This document shows positions 1 through 8,988 of a stretch of 37,313 nt of DNA, one piece after another; the first letter of the stretch is position 1, and the number at the start of each line of letters is the position of its first letter. Source of the stretch: AC-50 sp035640455 (GTDB lineage Bacteria > Actinomycetota > Thermoleophilia > Gaiellales > Gaiellaceae); the NCBI GenBank assembly GCA_035640455.1, contig DASQWB010000065.1, positions 1 to 37,313 on the forward strand. Reading direction: 5' to 3'. Under the pieces are notes generated by a model that was not told where the DNA came from, made no database searches, and saw only the letters and a program-made list of their open reading frames with translations. Both the position numbers and the translations under genes were made by a program.

Positions 1-1467
1 CGTGCTCCCGACGGCCGAGATGTAGAGGTAGTCGCCCCAGAAGCCGATCCGGCGGGAGCCGTGCGTCTCCCAGCCGAAGTTGCTGCCGGCCGAGGAGACC
101 TGGGTCTCGCTCCAGCCCACGCCGCCGTTCGTCGACTGCGCGACGAACGTGTTGACCACGTCGCCGGAATTGACGCCGGCCGCGGTGTTCCCGGGCGGGA
201 GGTCCGGCGAGTAGGCGGGGTCGGCGCGCGAGTCGTAGAAGACGACGCTGATCGTCCCGCCGCTCGAGGTGATGTCCGGGAACCACTGGTGCCCGGCCGC
301 GACCGTGTCGATCGTCGCCGCCGGGGTCGGCCAGCTGAGCCCGTCCGGCGAGTTGCGGACGAAGACCTTCGACTGGCCGCTCGCGGTCCTGGCTGCCCAG
401 ACCACGTGCACGCCGGCCGCGTCGGCGGCAACCGCAGACGAGCTGAAGAAGCGCGAGAAGGTGAGCCCGGTCGGGCAGGCGAACGGCCCGTCGCCGCAGT
501 CCGAGGCGCCGTTCCCGCTGTACTGGCTCGAGTCGAACTGCTCGATCGAGGCCACGAGCACCGGCCGCCCGAAGGAGAGGCCGCCGTCCGTCGACTTCGC
601 GAGCCGGATGTCAGCGCTTGGATTGGAGGAGGATGGATAGTCGATGAACGTCACGTACACCGCGCCGTCCGGGCCGACCGCGAGGTCGGCGAACGACGCG
701 GTGCCGAGCGCCTCCGCGACGCGGACCGGATGCGAGAACGTCAGCCCGTGGTCGGTGGAGCGGGAGACCAGGACCACGTTGTTCCCGGCCTGCCCGGTGT
801 ACTGCGACCAAGCGACGTAGACGTTGCCGGAGTGGGAGCCGGCCGTCTGGTCGACGGCGAGGTTGATCTTGTCCTGGAAGAGCCCGCTCCCAGCAAACAG
901 CGCCGAGGGCGTGCCCTTCTTCACGAGCACGGTCCGGTCGTAGGTGCCGCCGTCGTCCGTGTACCGCGCGACGTAGACCCCGCCGTTGACCGGCTTTCCT
1001 CGGTTGAAGCAGATGAACGCGTAGAACAGACGGCCGTCGTTGTCGAACCCCTGGCTCGGGTCGCCGGCGGCGCCGCACAACCCGTGCGCGGGCGAGGCGA
1101 TGCCACCCGCAGACGTATCGGCCGGATAGCCCGGAACGAGGCTGTCCTGCCAGCTCGAGCCTCCGTCGGTCGAGCGGTAGTAGCCCGCCCACACGTCGCC
1201 GTTGACGATCGCCGCGCAGTAGTCGTTCGAGCCGGCGACGACCACCGAGGTGTCGTTGGGATCGACGGCGATCGTCGGCTCGTTCTGCGAGCGCCTGCCG
1301 GTGCTGCACGCCGCCATCGTCGCGTCGCTCGAGCCGTCGTAGCGCAGATAGCTCCCGGCGGTGTCGTCGCCGGTAACCCGCGCGTTCGCGCTGACGCCCG
1401 ACGCCGAGCCCGTGAACGCGACGGCGAAGACGACGAGCGTGAGCATGAACAGCCACCGAGATCTCAT
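1..1467 (-). CDS. Secreted Asp-box (BNR/sialidase-like) repeat protein, partial
   Basis: The reading frame stays open for 489 codons from an ATG at 1467 to the left edge, so the C-terminus is missing. The start has a good ribosome site (GAGGAGGGG about 8 nt upstream). Residues 1-30 form a signal peptide: basic MRSR, hydrophobic LFMLTLVVFAVAFTG, then a small-residue region. At least five Asp-box-like motifs follow (YRSTDGGSSW, SRSTDHGLTF, AKSTDGGLSF, RNSPDGLSW, AQSTNGGVGW), each marking a blade turn of a beta-propeller as in BNR/sialidase families. Early on it reads NEPTIAVDPND, common in secreted propeller proteins of this type. I infer an exported beta-propeller. The sequence does not show true sialidase activity, because the arginine triad was not identified. 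It lies upstream of and co-directional with the GH-A-like gene. Confidence 0.85.
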   Translation of the reverse strand, partial: MRSRWLFMLTLVVFAVAFTGSASGVSANARVTGDDTAGSYLRYDGSSDATMAACSTGRRSQNEPTIAVDPNDTSVVVAGSNDYCAAIVNGDVWAGYYRSTDGGSSWQDSLVPGYPADTSAGGIASPAHGLCGAAGDPSQGFDNDGRLFYAFICFNRGKPVNGGVYVARYTDDGGTYDRTVLVKKGTPSALFAGSGLFQDKINLAVDQTAGSHSGNVYVAWSQYTGQAGNNVVLVSRSTDHGLTFSHPVRVAEALGTASFADLAVGPDGAVYVTFIDYPSSSNPSADIRLAKSTDGGLSFGRPVLVASIEQFDSSQYSGNGASDCGDGPFACPTGLTFSRFFSSSAVAADAAGVHVVWAARTASGQSKVFVRNSPDGLSWPTPAATIDTVAAGHQWFPDITSSGGTISVVFYDSRADPAYSPDLPPGNTAAGVNSGDVVNTFVAQSTNGGVGWSETQVSSAGSNFGWETHGSRRIGFWGDYLYISAVGST

Positions 1468-1564
1468 GGCAACTCTCCCCTCCTCGGCCGCCGGTCGCTT
1501 GCGGCCCTCCTTGGGCAGGCGGCCGAACCCTGGAACCCTTGCAGATCCGCGAAGGGAATGCGCG

Positions 1565-3631
1565 TCAGGTGAGGGTCGTGACCGCGAAGACGCTCTGGAG
1601 CGGCGCCGTGACCTGGAGCATCCCGGCGGCGTCGCTCTGCACGACCGTGGGCGCGGCGATGACGCCGCTCCCGTCCTGGTTCCAGACGTAGAGCTGGAAG
1701 GACGTGTTGCGCGGAAGCCCGCCGACGGCGTAGGAGACGACCGTCGTGGAGGGGGTGGCGAGCGACGCGCCCGAGGTGTCGAGGCCGACCACCGTTGTGC
1801 GTCCCCTCGGGCCGGTGTAGCCGGCGACGAGCTTCGTGCCCGAGGAGCCGCCGACGCCGACGACCCTCCAGCCAGGCTTCGTCGTCAGCGTAAACAGGCG
1901 CGTCGCGTTGTACACCGGCCGAAGCGGCCATCCTTGCGACGGCGGCCCGATCAGCGAGTAGTCCTGCGTCCCGCGGTCGTACTTGCCGAAGTAGCCGTCC
2001 CACTTGATCGTGCCGGCGTAGCCGAGCCGCGCGGCGAGGACGTCGAACCACGCGTGCTGGAAGCCGTTGATCGTCGTGTTCGGAAGCCACGTCCCGTCGG
2101 CGTAGACGCCGGGCTCCGGGTAGCTCACGCCGTTGAGGGCTCGGATCCCGCGCGCCGAGAACTCGCCGACGTAGAGCGGCCGGCGCCCGTCGGCGGGGAG
2201 CGCGTCCACGATCTGCCGCACCGTCGTCAGCCGCCGCACGATCTTCCCGGTATCCCAGTAGTCCCAGTACACGTGGATCGAGAAGGCATCGAGGAGGTCA
2301 CTCATCCTCGTCGCGAGGAAGTTGAACCAGTCGGCCTGTGTCTGGCCGAGCGGGCTCTTCGCCTCGACGAGACCGCCGCCCATGAAGCGGATCTGCTTCC
2401 GCAGGCCGGCGGCGGCGAGGTCGCGGTCGAGGGCGCGATAGAGCGCCTCGTACTGGTCCATGGTGATCCGCGTCGAGTTCGGCTCGTTCTCGACCGTGGC
2501 CCACCGGAGGCGCGTGATGCCGCGGTTCTTCACCAGGTCGACGAGCACGCCTGCGAAGCGCGCCATCGTCGCCTCGGGGGTGCTCTCGCCGCCGCCCGAC
2601 CAGGTGATGTCGATCGTCGCGCCGGCCCGCTGGGCGAGCTGCACCGTTCGGACGAAGGACTGCATCAGGTCCGGGTCGTTGTAGGCCTGCCCGTTGAAGA
2701 AGATGCGGACGAGCGCGGGCTGGAGGGCGATCGTCTTCGCCTCCATGTCGGGGAGATTCTCTTCGCTCACGCCGACCTGGCGGCTGATCGCCGCGTAGAC
2801 GTTCTGGTTGAGCTGGGCGCCGTAGCCGGCGAGGCTCGGCACGAGCACCTGGCCGGGATCGAGCGCGAAGTCGCCGGCCTCGACGGTGAGCTGCGCCACG
2901 TTGTTCGCGGTTGCCGTCTCGCGGCCGGTCGTGTCGACAACGCGCAGGACGAGCGTGTACTGACCCGCCGCCGGGAGCGTGACGGTCAAGCCGACCCGGA
3001 GGCGGCCTCGCGGCGCGACGCGCACGCTTGTCGAAGCCAGCTCGGAGGTGCCGTTGAGCGCGACGACGCGAGCGGTCGTGCCGAGGTCGCCGTTCCGCTC
3101 CGCGACGGTGACGGTGATCGTCGAGGGTGTCGCCGCCGCCACACTGGTCGCGGAGACCGCGGTGCGCAGGACGAGGTCGGGCCGCAGCCGCACGATCGCC
3201 CGCGCCGTGAGCACGCGCTTTCCGACCGACACGTTCACGCGCAGCCGCTGCCGCCGCACGAGCCCCTTCAGCGTCACCGCGGCGCGGCCGTTCGGAGCTC
3301 GAACGCGTCTCAGGACACGGACGCCGCGGAGGCTGCCGGCGCGGGAGTAGATCCGGATCCGAACCGCGCGCAGCGCGCTCGGCGGCTTGCAGAGCGGCGA
3401 CGACGGCGTGATCTTCAGCGCGACCTGCGTGCCGCTCGCGTCCGTCAGCGCGGCGGCGCCGAGGCGGAAGCTGCAGGCCGGGGCCGCGCGTGCGCTCTGT
3501 GCGAAGGCGGACGCCGTCCCCACTAGGACGACGGCGGCCCCCGTCAGGAGCGTCGATGCCGCTAGCCGCGCCAGCGGGTGCCGGAGAGGAACGATCGCGC
3601 GGCTCGTGACGCCCCTTCCTTCGGCGGCCAC
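1565..3631 (-). CDS. Secreted clan GH-A-like glycoside hydrolase with CARDB-like domain
   Basis: Protein of about 688 aa. I chose the GTG at 3631, which has GAAGGA 9 nt upstream; it gives a short basic start and a hydrophobic export segment (LLTGAAVVLVGTASAFA). An upstream start at 3754 would add 41 Arg/Ala-rich residues that look non-coding. Residues about 150-250 resemble a CARDB-type beta-sandwich (DLVLRTAVSA ... TANNVAQLTVEAG). Residues about 270-560 look like a (beta/alpha)8 glycosidase: VENEPN near residue 383 fits the NEP acid/base motif, and LYVGEFS near 490 fits the nucleophile strand. Beta-rich sequence follows to the end. GH39/GH5-like families share this layout; the substrate cannot be named. 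The first 70 nt overlap the end of the small gene at 3562-3789. Confidence 0.8.
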   Translation of the reverse strand: MAAEGRGVTSRAIVPLRHPLARLAASTLLTGAAVVLVGTASAFAQSARAAPACSFRLGAAALTDASGTQVALKITPSSPLCKPPSALRAVRIRIYSRAGSLRGVRVLRRVRAPNGRAAVTLKGLVRRQRLRVNVSVGKRVLTARAIVRLRPDLVLRTAVSATSVAAATPSTITVTVAERNGDLGTTARVVALNGTSELASTSVRVAPRGRLRVGLTVTLPAAGQYTLVLRVVDTTGRETATANNVAQLTVEAGDFALDPGQVLVPSLAGYGAQLNQNVYAAISRQVGVSEENLPDMEAKTIALQPALVRIFFNGQAYNDPDLMQSFVRTVQLAQRAGATIDITWSGGGESTPEATMARFAGVLVDLVKNRGITRLRWATVENEPNSTRITMDQYEALYRALDRDLAAAGLRKQIRFMGGGLVEAKSPLGQTQADWFNFLATRMSDLLDAFSIHVYWDYWDTGKIVRRLTTVRQIVDALPADGRRPLYVGEFSARGIRALNGVSYPEPGVYADGTWLPNTTINGFQHAWFDVLAARLGYAGTIKWDGYFGKYDRGTQDYSLIGPPSQGWPLRPVYNATRLFTLTTKPGWRVVGVGGSSGTKLVAGYTGPRGRTTVVGLDTSGASLATPSTTVVSYAVGGLPRNTSFQLYVWNQDGSGVIAAPTVVQSDAAGMLQVTAPLQSVFAVTTLT

Positions 3632-3789
3632 GGCACCGCGTCCTTCTCGACGCCCGGCAGCCGCGGGTAGCGACCGGGCGAGTAGCGCCGCCCGCTCTTC
3701 GGGCCGGGCTGATACTCCTCGACATAGTCGGCTTCGAGCAGCGGGTCTCGCCAATGCCGACGCAGGAGACCGACCAGCGAGCGAATCAC
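3562..3789 (-). CDS. Small hypothetical protein (75 aa)
   Basis: Starts at GTG 3789 and encodes a basic, Tyr/Pro-rich protein (DYVEEYQPGPKSGRRYSPGR in the middle). I do not recognise a family. It is kept because its composition is balanced rather than Arg/Ala-only, the codon third positions are GC-rich in this frame, and a TANNNT hexamer lies 8 nt upstream. It overlaps the start of the downstream glycosidase in another frame by about 70 nt and is divergent from lhr with only 28 nt between the two starts. Either the glycosidase start is further in, or the two genes are translationally coupled. Confidence 0.5.
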   Translation of the reverse strand: MIRSLVGLLRRHWRDPLLEADYVEEYQPGPKSGRRYSPGRYPRLPGVEKDAVPWPPKEGASRAARSFLSGTRWRG

Positions 3790-3797
3790 GGCTTCAC

Positions 3798-3811
3798 AGG
3801 GTAACTAGGCT
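3798..3811. promoter_or_regulatory. Divergent -10 hexamers for lhr and the 3789 gene
   Basis: TAGGCT at 3806-3811 (plus) ends 6 nt before the lhr ATG. TACCCT on the minus strand (3803-3798) ends 8 nt before the GTG at 3789. Both spacings imply leaderless or near-leaderless transcripts. No convincing -35 box was seen. Confidence 0.4.
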
Positions 3812-3817
3812 TGCGGC

Positions 3818-6800
3818 ATGAGCGCGCTCGACGTCTTCAGCCCCCGCACCCGGGCCTGGTTCGAGGGGGCCTTCGCGGGGCCGACGCCTGCGCAGGAGCT
3901 CGGCTGGCCCGCGATCGCCTCCGGCGAGCACACGCTCATCCAGGCGCCGACCGGCTCGGGGAAGACGCTCGCCGCCTTCCTCTACGGCATCGATCGCCTG
4001 AGCGGACAGGCCGGCTCCGGCCTCCGCCTCCTCTACGTCTCCCCGCTCAAGGCGCTGAACTACGACATCGAGCGCAACCTGCGCGGACCGCTCGCCGGGC
4101 TCGAGAGTGACCTCCGCGTCGCCGTCCGCACCGGCGACACGCCGCAGCGCGAGCGCGCGGCGATGCTCCGCGAGCCGCCGGACATCCTCATCACGACCCC
4201 GGAGTCGCTCTTCCTCCTCCTCACCTCACGCGCGCGCGAGACTCTGCGCGGCGTCGAGACGCTGATCCTCGACGAGGTGCATGCCGTTGCAGGCACCAAA
4301 CGGGGCGCACACCTCGCACTGTCTGTGGAGCGCCTGCAGCGGCTCACCGACAACCGCATCCAGCGGATCGGCCTCTCCGCAACGCAACGGCCACTCGAGG
4401 AGATCGGCCGCTTCGTCTCCGGCGCACGGCCGATCCGGCTCGTCGACGCGGGGCGGGCGAAGGAGCTCGACCTGCGGGTGGTCGTGCCGCTCGAGGACAT
4501 GACCGTCCCGGAGGAGGGCTCGTACAACTCGATCTGGCCGTCGATCCACCCGGAGATCCTCAAGCTGGTCGAGAGCCACCGCTCGACGATCGTCTTCGTC
4601 AACAACCGCCGGCTCGCCGAGCGGCTCGCGCTGCGCCTCAACGAGCTGGCCGAGCGCGAGATCGCCCGCGCCCACCATGGCTCGCTTGCTCGCGAGCAGC
4701 GGATCGCGGTGGAGGAGTTGCTCAAGGCGGGCGAGATCCCCTGCCTCGTCGCCACGTCGTCGCTCGAGCTCGGCATCGACATGGGCGCCGTGGACCTGGT
4801 CGTCCAGGTCGAGTCTCCGAAGTCGGTCGCGCGCGGGCTGCAGCGGATCGGCCGCGCCGGACACGAGCTCGGCGCCGTCTCGAAGGGGCGGATTTTCCCC
4901 AAGTTCCGCGCCGACCTGCTCGAGTCGGCAGTCGTGGCGGCGCGGATGCGGGAGGGGCTCATCGAGGAAACGGTCATCCCGCGCAACCCGCTCGACGTGC
5001 TGGCGCAGCAGATCGTCGCGATCTGCGCCGAGGAGGAGATCGAGGTCGACGAGCTGTACGAGCTCGTCCGCGGCGCGTACCCCTTCGCCGACCTCTCGCG
5101 CACGCAGCTCGAGAACGTCCTCGACATGCTCGCCGGGCGCTATCCCTCGGACGAGTTCGCCGAGCTGCGGCCCCGCGTGGTCTGGGATCGCACCGGCGGG
5201 GTCATCCGCGGCCGAAGCGGCGCGCGGCGCCTCGCGGTGACGAACGCGGGCACGATCCCCGACCGCGGGCTCTACGGCGTCCACCTCGTCGACGGCGGCG
5301 GGCGCGTCGGTGAGCTCGACGAGGAGATGGTCTACGAGGCGCGCGCGGGGCAGACGTTCCTGCTCGGCGCCTCGACGTGGCGGATCGAGGAGATCACCCG
5401 CGACCGCGTGCTCGTCTCGCCGGCTCCGGGCGTGCCGGGCGCGGTGCCGTTCTGGAAGGGCGAGGGTGTCGGGCGGCCGTACGAGCTCGGCGAGGCGATC
5501 GGCCGCACGTCGCGCGAGCTGGTCGCGTTGCCGGAGGAGAAGGCGCTCACGCGGCTCGCCGCCGACCACGCCCTCGACGAGCGCGCCGCCCGCAACCTCC
5601 TCACCTTCCTCGGCGAGCAGCAGACCGCGACGGGCACCGTCCCCTCCGACCGCACGGTCGTCGTCGAGCGCTTTCGCGACGAGATCGGCGATTGGCGGGT
5701 CTGCATCCTCACGCCGTTCGGGGCGCGGATCCACGCGCCGTGGGCGCTCGCGCTCGGCGCGCGCCTCCGCGACTCGCTCGGGCTCGAGGTGAGCTCGCTC
5801 TGGTCAGACGACGGCATCGCGCTCCACCTCCCGGACGCGGACGCGCCGCCGCCGACCGACGAGGTGATCGTCGATCCCGACGAGGTGGAGGAGCTCGTCG
5901 TCGCGGAGCTCGGCGGCAGCGCGCTCTTCGGCGCCCGCTTCCGCGAGAACGCGGCGCGGGCGCTCCTCATCCCGCGCCGCCGGCCGGGCGAGCGGACGCC
6001 GCTCTGGCAGCAGCGCCTGAAGGCACAGGGGCTGCTCCAGGTCGCGCGCCGTTACGGCTCGTTCCCGGTCGTGCTCGAGACCTACCGCGAGTGCCTCCAG
6101 GATGTCTTCGACCTCCCGGCTCTGAAGCGGCTCCTGCGCGGGGTGCGCACGCGCGAGCTCGACGTCGTCGACGTGGAGACGCCGGCTGCCTCGCCCTACG
6201 CGGCCTCGCTCCTCTTCGACTACGTCGCGAACTACATGTACGAGGACGACACGCCTCCGGCGGAGCGGCGCGCGCAGGCGCTGTCGCTCGACCGCGACCT
6301 GTTGCGAGAGCTCCTTGGACAGGAAGAGCTGCGGGATCTCCTGGACCGGGAGGCGGTCGAGGAGGTGGAGAGGGAGCTGCGGCGCGCGCCCCGCAACCCC
6401 GACGAGCTCCACGACCAGCTCCGCCTTCGCGGCGACCTGCGCGCCGGCGAGTACGACGAGCGGCTGGCTCGGCCGCTCCTCGACGAGCGCCGCGCGGTGC
6501 AGGTGCGGGTGGCGGGCGAGGAGCGACTCATCGCCGCCGAAGATGCAGGCCGCTACCGCGACGCGCTCGGCGCGATGCCGCCGGGCGGCCTGCCGGAGGT
6601 CTTCCTCGAAGGAGGCACCGAGTCGCTGCGGGAGCTCGTCCTGCGCTACGCGAAGGGCCGCGGCCCGTTCACGACGGCCGAGGCGAACGAGCGCTTCGGG
6701 CGCGACGTCGAGCCGCTGCTCCACGAGCTCGAGCGGGCGGAGCAGCTCGTCCGCGGCGAGCTGCGGCCGGGCGGCACGGAGCGCGACTGGTGCGATCCGG

Positions 6801-8044
6801 ACGTGCTGCGGCGGCTGCGGCGCGCGTCGCTCGCGGCGCTGCGAAAGGAGGTCGAGCCGGTCGAGCAGGTCGCCCTCGCCCGCTTCCTGCCGAACTGGCA
6901 CGGGATCGACCGGCGGGCGACGCTGCGAGAGGCGCTCGTCCCGCTCCAGGGACTGCCGCTGCCGGTGTCGCTTTGGGAGTCGGAGGTGCTGCCGCGGCGC
7001 GTCCCCGGCTACCAGCCCGCGCAGCTCGACGCGCTCTGCGCCTCCGGCGAGGTCGTGTGGGTCGGCGCCGGGCTCGACCGCGTCGCGGTCTTCTTCCGCG
7101 AGGACGCGGCGGCGCTGGGCCGGCCGGCCGCCGCCGCGGCGCCGGAAGGCGAGGCGCACGACGCGCTGCGGGCGGCGCTCCGCGGTCGGGCCGAGTTCTG
7201 GTACGACCTCGTCGAGGAGGCGGAGCTCGCGGCGGAGGTCGCGCTGCCGGCTCTTTGGGACCTGGTCTGGGCGGGCGAGGTGCGAAACGACGCGTGGACG
7301 CCGCTCCGCGCCGGGCGGCGGTACCAGACCCGAGCGCCCGTGCGCCGCACCCGGGCGCGGCGCTTCTCGCGCACGCGCGCCGCTGCGATCACGGCGACGC
7401 AGGGGCGCTGGTCGCTCACCGATCGGCTGTTCGCTGAGCGGCCCGACCGGCGCGCGCTCGCCGAGCTCCTCCTCGAGCGGCAGGGAATCGTCACCCGCGA
7501 CGGCGTCCGCGGCGAGGGGATCTCCGGCGGCTACGGCGCCGTCTACGGGGAACTGCGCGCCCTCGAGACTCTAGGCACGTGCCGCCGCGGCTACTTCGTC
7601 GAGGGTCTCGGCGGCGCGCAGTTCGCGCTGCCGGGCGCGGTGGAGCGGCTGCGAGAGCTGCGGCCGCGAGAGGACGACGAGCCGGAGCCGCTCGTGCTCG
7701 CGGCCGCGGACCCGGCCCAGCCCTACGGCGCCGCGCTGCCCTGGCCGCGGCGGGCCGGGGCGCGGGCGGCGCGCGTCGCGGGCGCGCACGTCGTGCTCCT
7801 CGGCGGCGAGGCGGCGCTCTTCGTCGAGCGCGGCGGCCGCTCGCTCGTGCCGCTCCGCGAGCCGGACGAGGCCTGGCTGCGGCCGGCGCTTGCCGCGCTC
7901 GTCGAGCACGTCCGCGGCGGAGGCGCCAAGCGGCTCGCGGTCGAGCGCTTCGACGGCGAGCCAGTCGGCGAGACCGAGGCGATGCCGCTCCTCCTCGAGC
8001 TCGGCTTCCTCGCGGGCCCGCGCCGAGCCGTCCTTCGGCCGTAG
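3818..8044 (+). CDS. lhr: Large ATP-dependent helicase Lhr (long form)
   Basis: 1408 aa superfamily 2 helicase, close to the usual length of about 1500 aa for long Lhr. Domain 1 shows the Q/Walker A region QAPTGSGKT (residues ~41-49), Walker B DEVH (~152) in LILDEVHAVAGTKRGAH, and the SAT motif IGLSATQ. Domain 2 shows HHGSLAREQR and the motif V/VI block ATSSLELGIDMG ... QRIGRAGHE. A winged-helix/Lhr-specific region follows, then a long C-terminal half typical of bacterial Lhr. In mycobacteria Lhr is a 3'-5' translocase that unwinds RNA:DNA hybrids and is tied to DNA repair; the same role is inferred here. The neighbouring nei-type glycosylase fits a repair context. The start is ATG 3818 with no Shine-Dalgarno but a TAGGCT hexamer 6 nt upstream. 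Confidence 0.95.
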   Translation: MSALDVFSPRTRAWFEGAFAGPTPAQELGWPAIASGEHTLIQAPTGSGKTLAAFLYGIDRLSGQAGSGLRLLYVSPLKALNYDIERNLRGPLAGLESDLRVAVRTGDTPQRERAAMLREPPDILITTPESLFLLLTSRARETLRGVETLILDEVHAVAGTKRGAHLALSVERLQRLTDNRIQRIGLSATQRPLEEIGRFVSGARPIRLVDAGRAKELDLRVVVPLEDMTVPEEGSYNSIWPSIHPEILKLVESHRSTIVFVNNRRLAERLALRLNELAEREIARAHHGSLAREQRIAVEELLKAGEIPCLVATSSLELGIDMGAVDLVVQVESPKSVARGLQRIGRAGHELGAVSKGRIFPKFRADLLESAVVAARMREGLIEETVIPRNPLDVLAQQIVAICAEEEIEVDELYELVRGAYPFADLSRTQLENVLDMLAGRYPSDEFAELRPRVVWDRTGGVIRGRSGARRLAVTNAGTIPDRGLYGVHLVDGGGRVGELDEEMVYEARAGQTFLLGASTWRIEEITRDRVLVSPAPGVPGAVPFWKGEGVGRPYELGEAIGRTSRELVALPEEKALTRLAADHALDERAARNLLTFLGEQQTATGTVPSDRTVVVERFRDEIGDWRVCILTPFGARIHAPWALALGARLRDSLGLEVSSLWSDDGIALHLPDADAPPPTDEVIVDPDEVEELVVAELGGSALFGARFRENAARALLIPRRRPGERTPLWQQRLKAQGLLQVARRYGSFPVVLETYRECLQDVFDLPALKRLLRGVRTRELDVVDVETPAASPYAASLLFDYVANYMYEDDTPPAERRAQALSLDRDLLRELLGQEELRDLLDREAVEEVERELRRAPRNPDELHDQLRLRGDLRAGEYDERLARPLLDERRAVQVRVAGEERLIAAEDAGRYRDALGAMPPGGLPEVFLEGGTESLRELVLRYAKGRGPFTTAEANERFGRDVEPLLHELERAEQLVRGELRPGGTERDWCDPDVLRRLRRASLAALRKEVEPVEQVALARFLPNWHGIDRRATLREALVPLQGLPLPVSLWESEVLPRRVPGYQPAQLDALCASGEVVWVGAGLDRVAVFFREDAAALGRPAAAAAPEGEAHDALRAALRGRAEFWYDLVEEAELAAEVALPALWDLVWAGEVRNDAWTPLRAGRRYQTRAPVRRTRARRFSRTRAAAITATQGRWSLTDRLFAERPDRRALAELLLERQGIVTRDGVRGEGISGGYGAVYGELRALETLGTCRRGYFVEGLGGAQFALPGAVERLRELRPREDDEPEPLVLAAADPAQPYGAALPWPRRAGARAARVAGAHVVLLGGEAALFVERGGRSLVPLREPDEAWLRPALAALVEHVRGGGAKRLAVERFDGEPVGETEAMPLLLELGFLAGPRRAVLRP

Positions 8045-8046
8045 GC

Positions 8047-8337
8047 GTGCGCTGGGTCGGGCTCCTCGCACTCGCCCTGATCGCGGCCGGGTGCAGAGAT
8101 GCGGCCCAAAACGCCGCGGCCAATGCGGTCAAGCGGGTGGCGCGACCCACCGGCAAGGTCGACTGCACCTCGGGCCGGACGGGGAACTTCGGCGGCGGTC
8201 CGCGCGCGACGGTCTTCGTCTGCACCGTGCACGTCGGCGGCGGGGTGTGCGACCGCTACCTCGCCCGCGAGCGGAGCCGCGCGTTCACGGTGCGCCTCCA
8301 GGCGCGCCGAGCCGACTGCATCCTGCCCGGCTCGTGA
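8047..8337 (+). CDS. Small putative lipoprotein (96 aa)
   Basis: Starts at GTG 8047, 2 nt after the lhr stop, so it is probably co-transcribed. The N-terminus MRWVGLLALALIAAGC is a short signal ending in a lipobox-like AAGC, so export and lipidation at the cysteine are likely, although Ala at -3 is less usual than Leu. The remaining about 80 residues are basic and hold four more cysteines (KVDCTSG, VFVCTVH, GVCDRY, ADCILPGS), which may form disulfides outside the cell. The family is not recognised. Confidence 0.7.
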   Translation: MRWVGLLALALIAAGCRDAAQNAAANAVKRVARPTGKVDCTSGRTGNFGGGPRATVFVCTVHVGGGVCDRYLARERSRAFTVRLQARRADCILPGS

Positions 8338-8358
8338 CCTCTGAGTTGTGCTACGCCG

Positions 8359-8436
8359 CTACGAGAGCGCCGCGACGCGCGTGAGCTTCGCCGTGGGGAA
8401 GTTCCGCAGCTTCCGCTTCAGCTGTTCCGCAGTCAT
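8359..8436 (-). CDS. Possible 25-aa microprotein
   Basis: ATG at 8436 with AAAGG about 6 nt upstream opens a 25-codon frame ending in TAG (MTAEQLKRKLRNFPTAK then LTRVAALS). It is basic with a possible amphipathic helix and GC-rich third positions. It fills the otherwise empty gap between two convergent genes. No family is known to me; it could equally be chance. Confidence 0.25.
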   Translation of the reverse strand: MTAEQLKRKLRNFPTAKLTRVAALS

Positions 8437-8472
8437 GATGTGCCTTTCGCCGCAAGGGGTATGACGCCGCTC

Positions 8473-8949
8473 TTAGCGTCGGCGACAGCCGCTGCGGCTC
8501 TCATCCCTCGAACGGGTCCTTTCTACGAGGCTGCCGAGGACGAGGCCGAAGACGGCATGGCGGAAGGTCTCCTGTGCGAAGACGCGCGGGCGTAGCAGCG
8601 GCGGCAGGTGCCGTTCGCGGCGTCGCGGATGCTTCGCGTCGACGAGCGCGGCGAGCGGGTAGAGCGCGACGTTCTCCGCGAGCGCGAGGCCGACCGCGAG
8701 CCGCCGCGGAGGGAGGTGCGTCCGCCGCTGGACGGCCTCGAACCCGAGCCCGAAGACCGCGCCGTTCGCCGCGTGCAGCACGAACCCGGCCGCCTTCCAG
8801 CCTCGCCCGCGGGTGACGAGCTTCCCGAGCAGCGCGACGTCCCGGTAGTCCGAGCCGAAGAGCCGCTCGTCGAGCGGCTCGAGCAGCCCCCAGACCGTCG
8901 CCGCAGCCGCCCCGGCGGCCGCCGCGCGGACACCGCTCGATACCTGCAT
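8473..8949 (-). CDS. Small integral membrane protein (158 aa)
   Basis: Starts at ATG 8949. Three or four hydrophobic stretches (VRAAAAGAAAATVWGLL; AAGFVLHAANGAVFGLGF; LAVGLALAENVALYPLAAL; HAVFGLVLGSL) alternate with basic loops and a basic tail, so an inner-membrane location is likely. I do not recognise the family. The gene is divergent from the nei-type glycosylase with only 39 nt between start codons; a TAGGCT hexamer (minus strand, 8961-8956) ends 6 nt before the ATG. Confidence 0.7.
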   Translation of the reverse strand: MQVSSGVRAAAAGAAAATVWGLLEPLDERLFGSDYRDVALLGKLVTRGRGWKAAGFVLHAANGAVFGLGFEAVQRRTHLPPRRLAVGLALAENVALYPLAALVDAKHPRRRERHLPPLLRPRVFAQETFRHAVFGLVLGSLVERTRSRDESRSGCRRR

Positions 8950-8955
8950 TCCCTG

Positions 8956-8981
8956 AGCCTAGGCGCGGACGGGGCTACGCT
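8956..8981. promoter_or_regulatory. Divergent -10 hexamers for the membrane gene and nei
   Basis: TAGGCT on the minus strand (8961-8956) lies 6 nt before ATG 8949. TACGCT on the plus strand (8976-8981) lies 7 nt before GTG 8989. Both arrangements predict leaderless mRNA. Confidence 0.45.
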
Positions 8982-8988
8982 GGGCGGC

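Noticed and set aside
61..3526. Long plus-strand frames opposite the secreted proteins (61-1572 and 1361-3526)
   Set aside because: Arg/Asp/Val-rich mirror frames of real minus-strand genes; the opposite strand has a signal peptide, Asp-box repeats and GH motifs.
5377..7437. 686-aa plus-strand frame and 4226-5734, 5804-7159 minus-strand frames inside lhr
   Set aside because: Low-complexity Arg/Ala/Gly or Glu/Leu sequences, caused by GC-rich codons of lhr, with no motifs.
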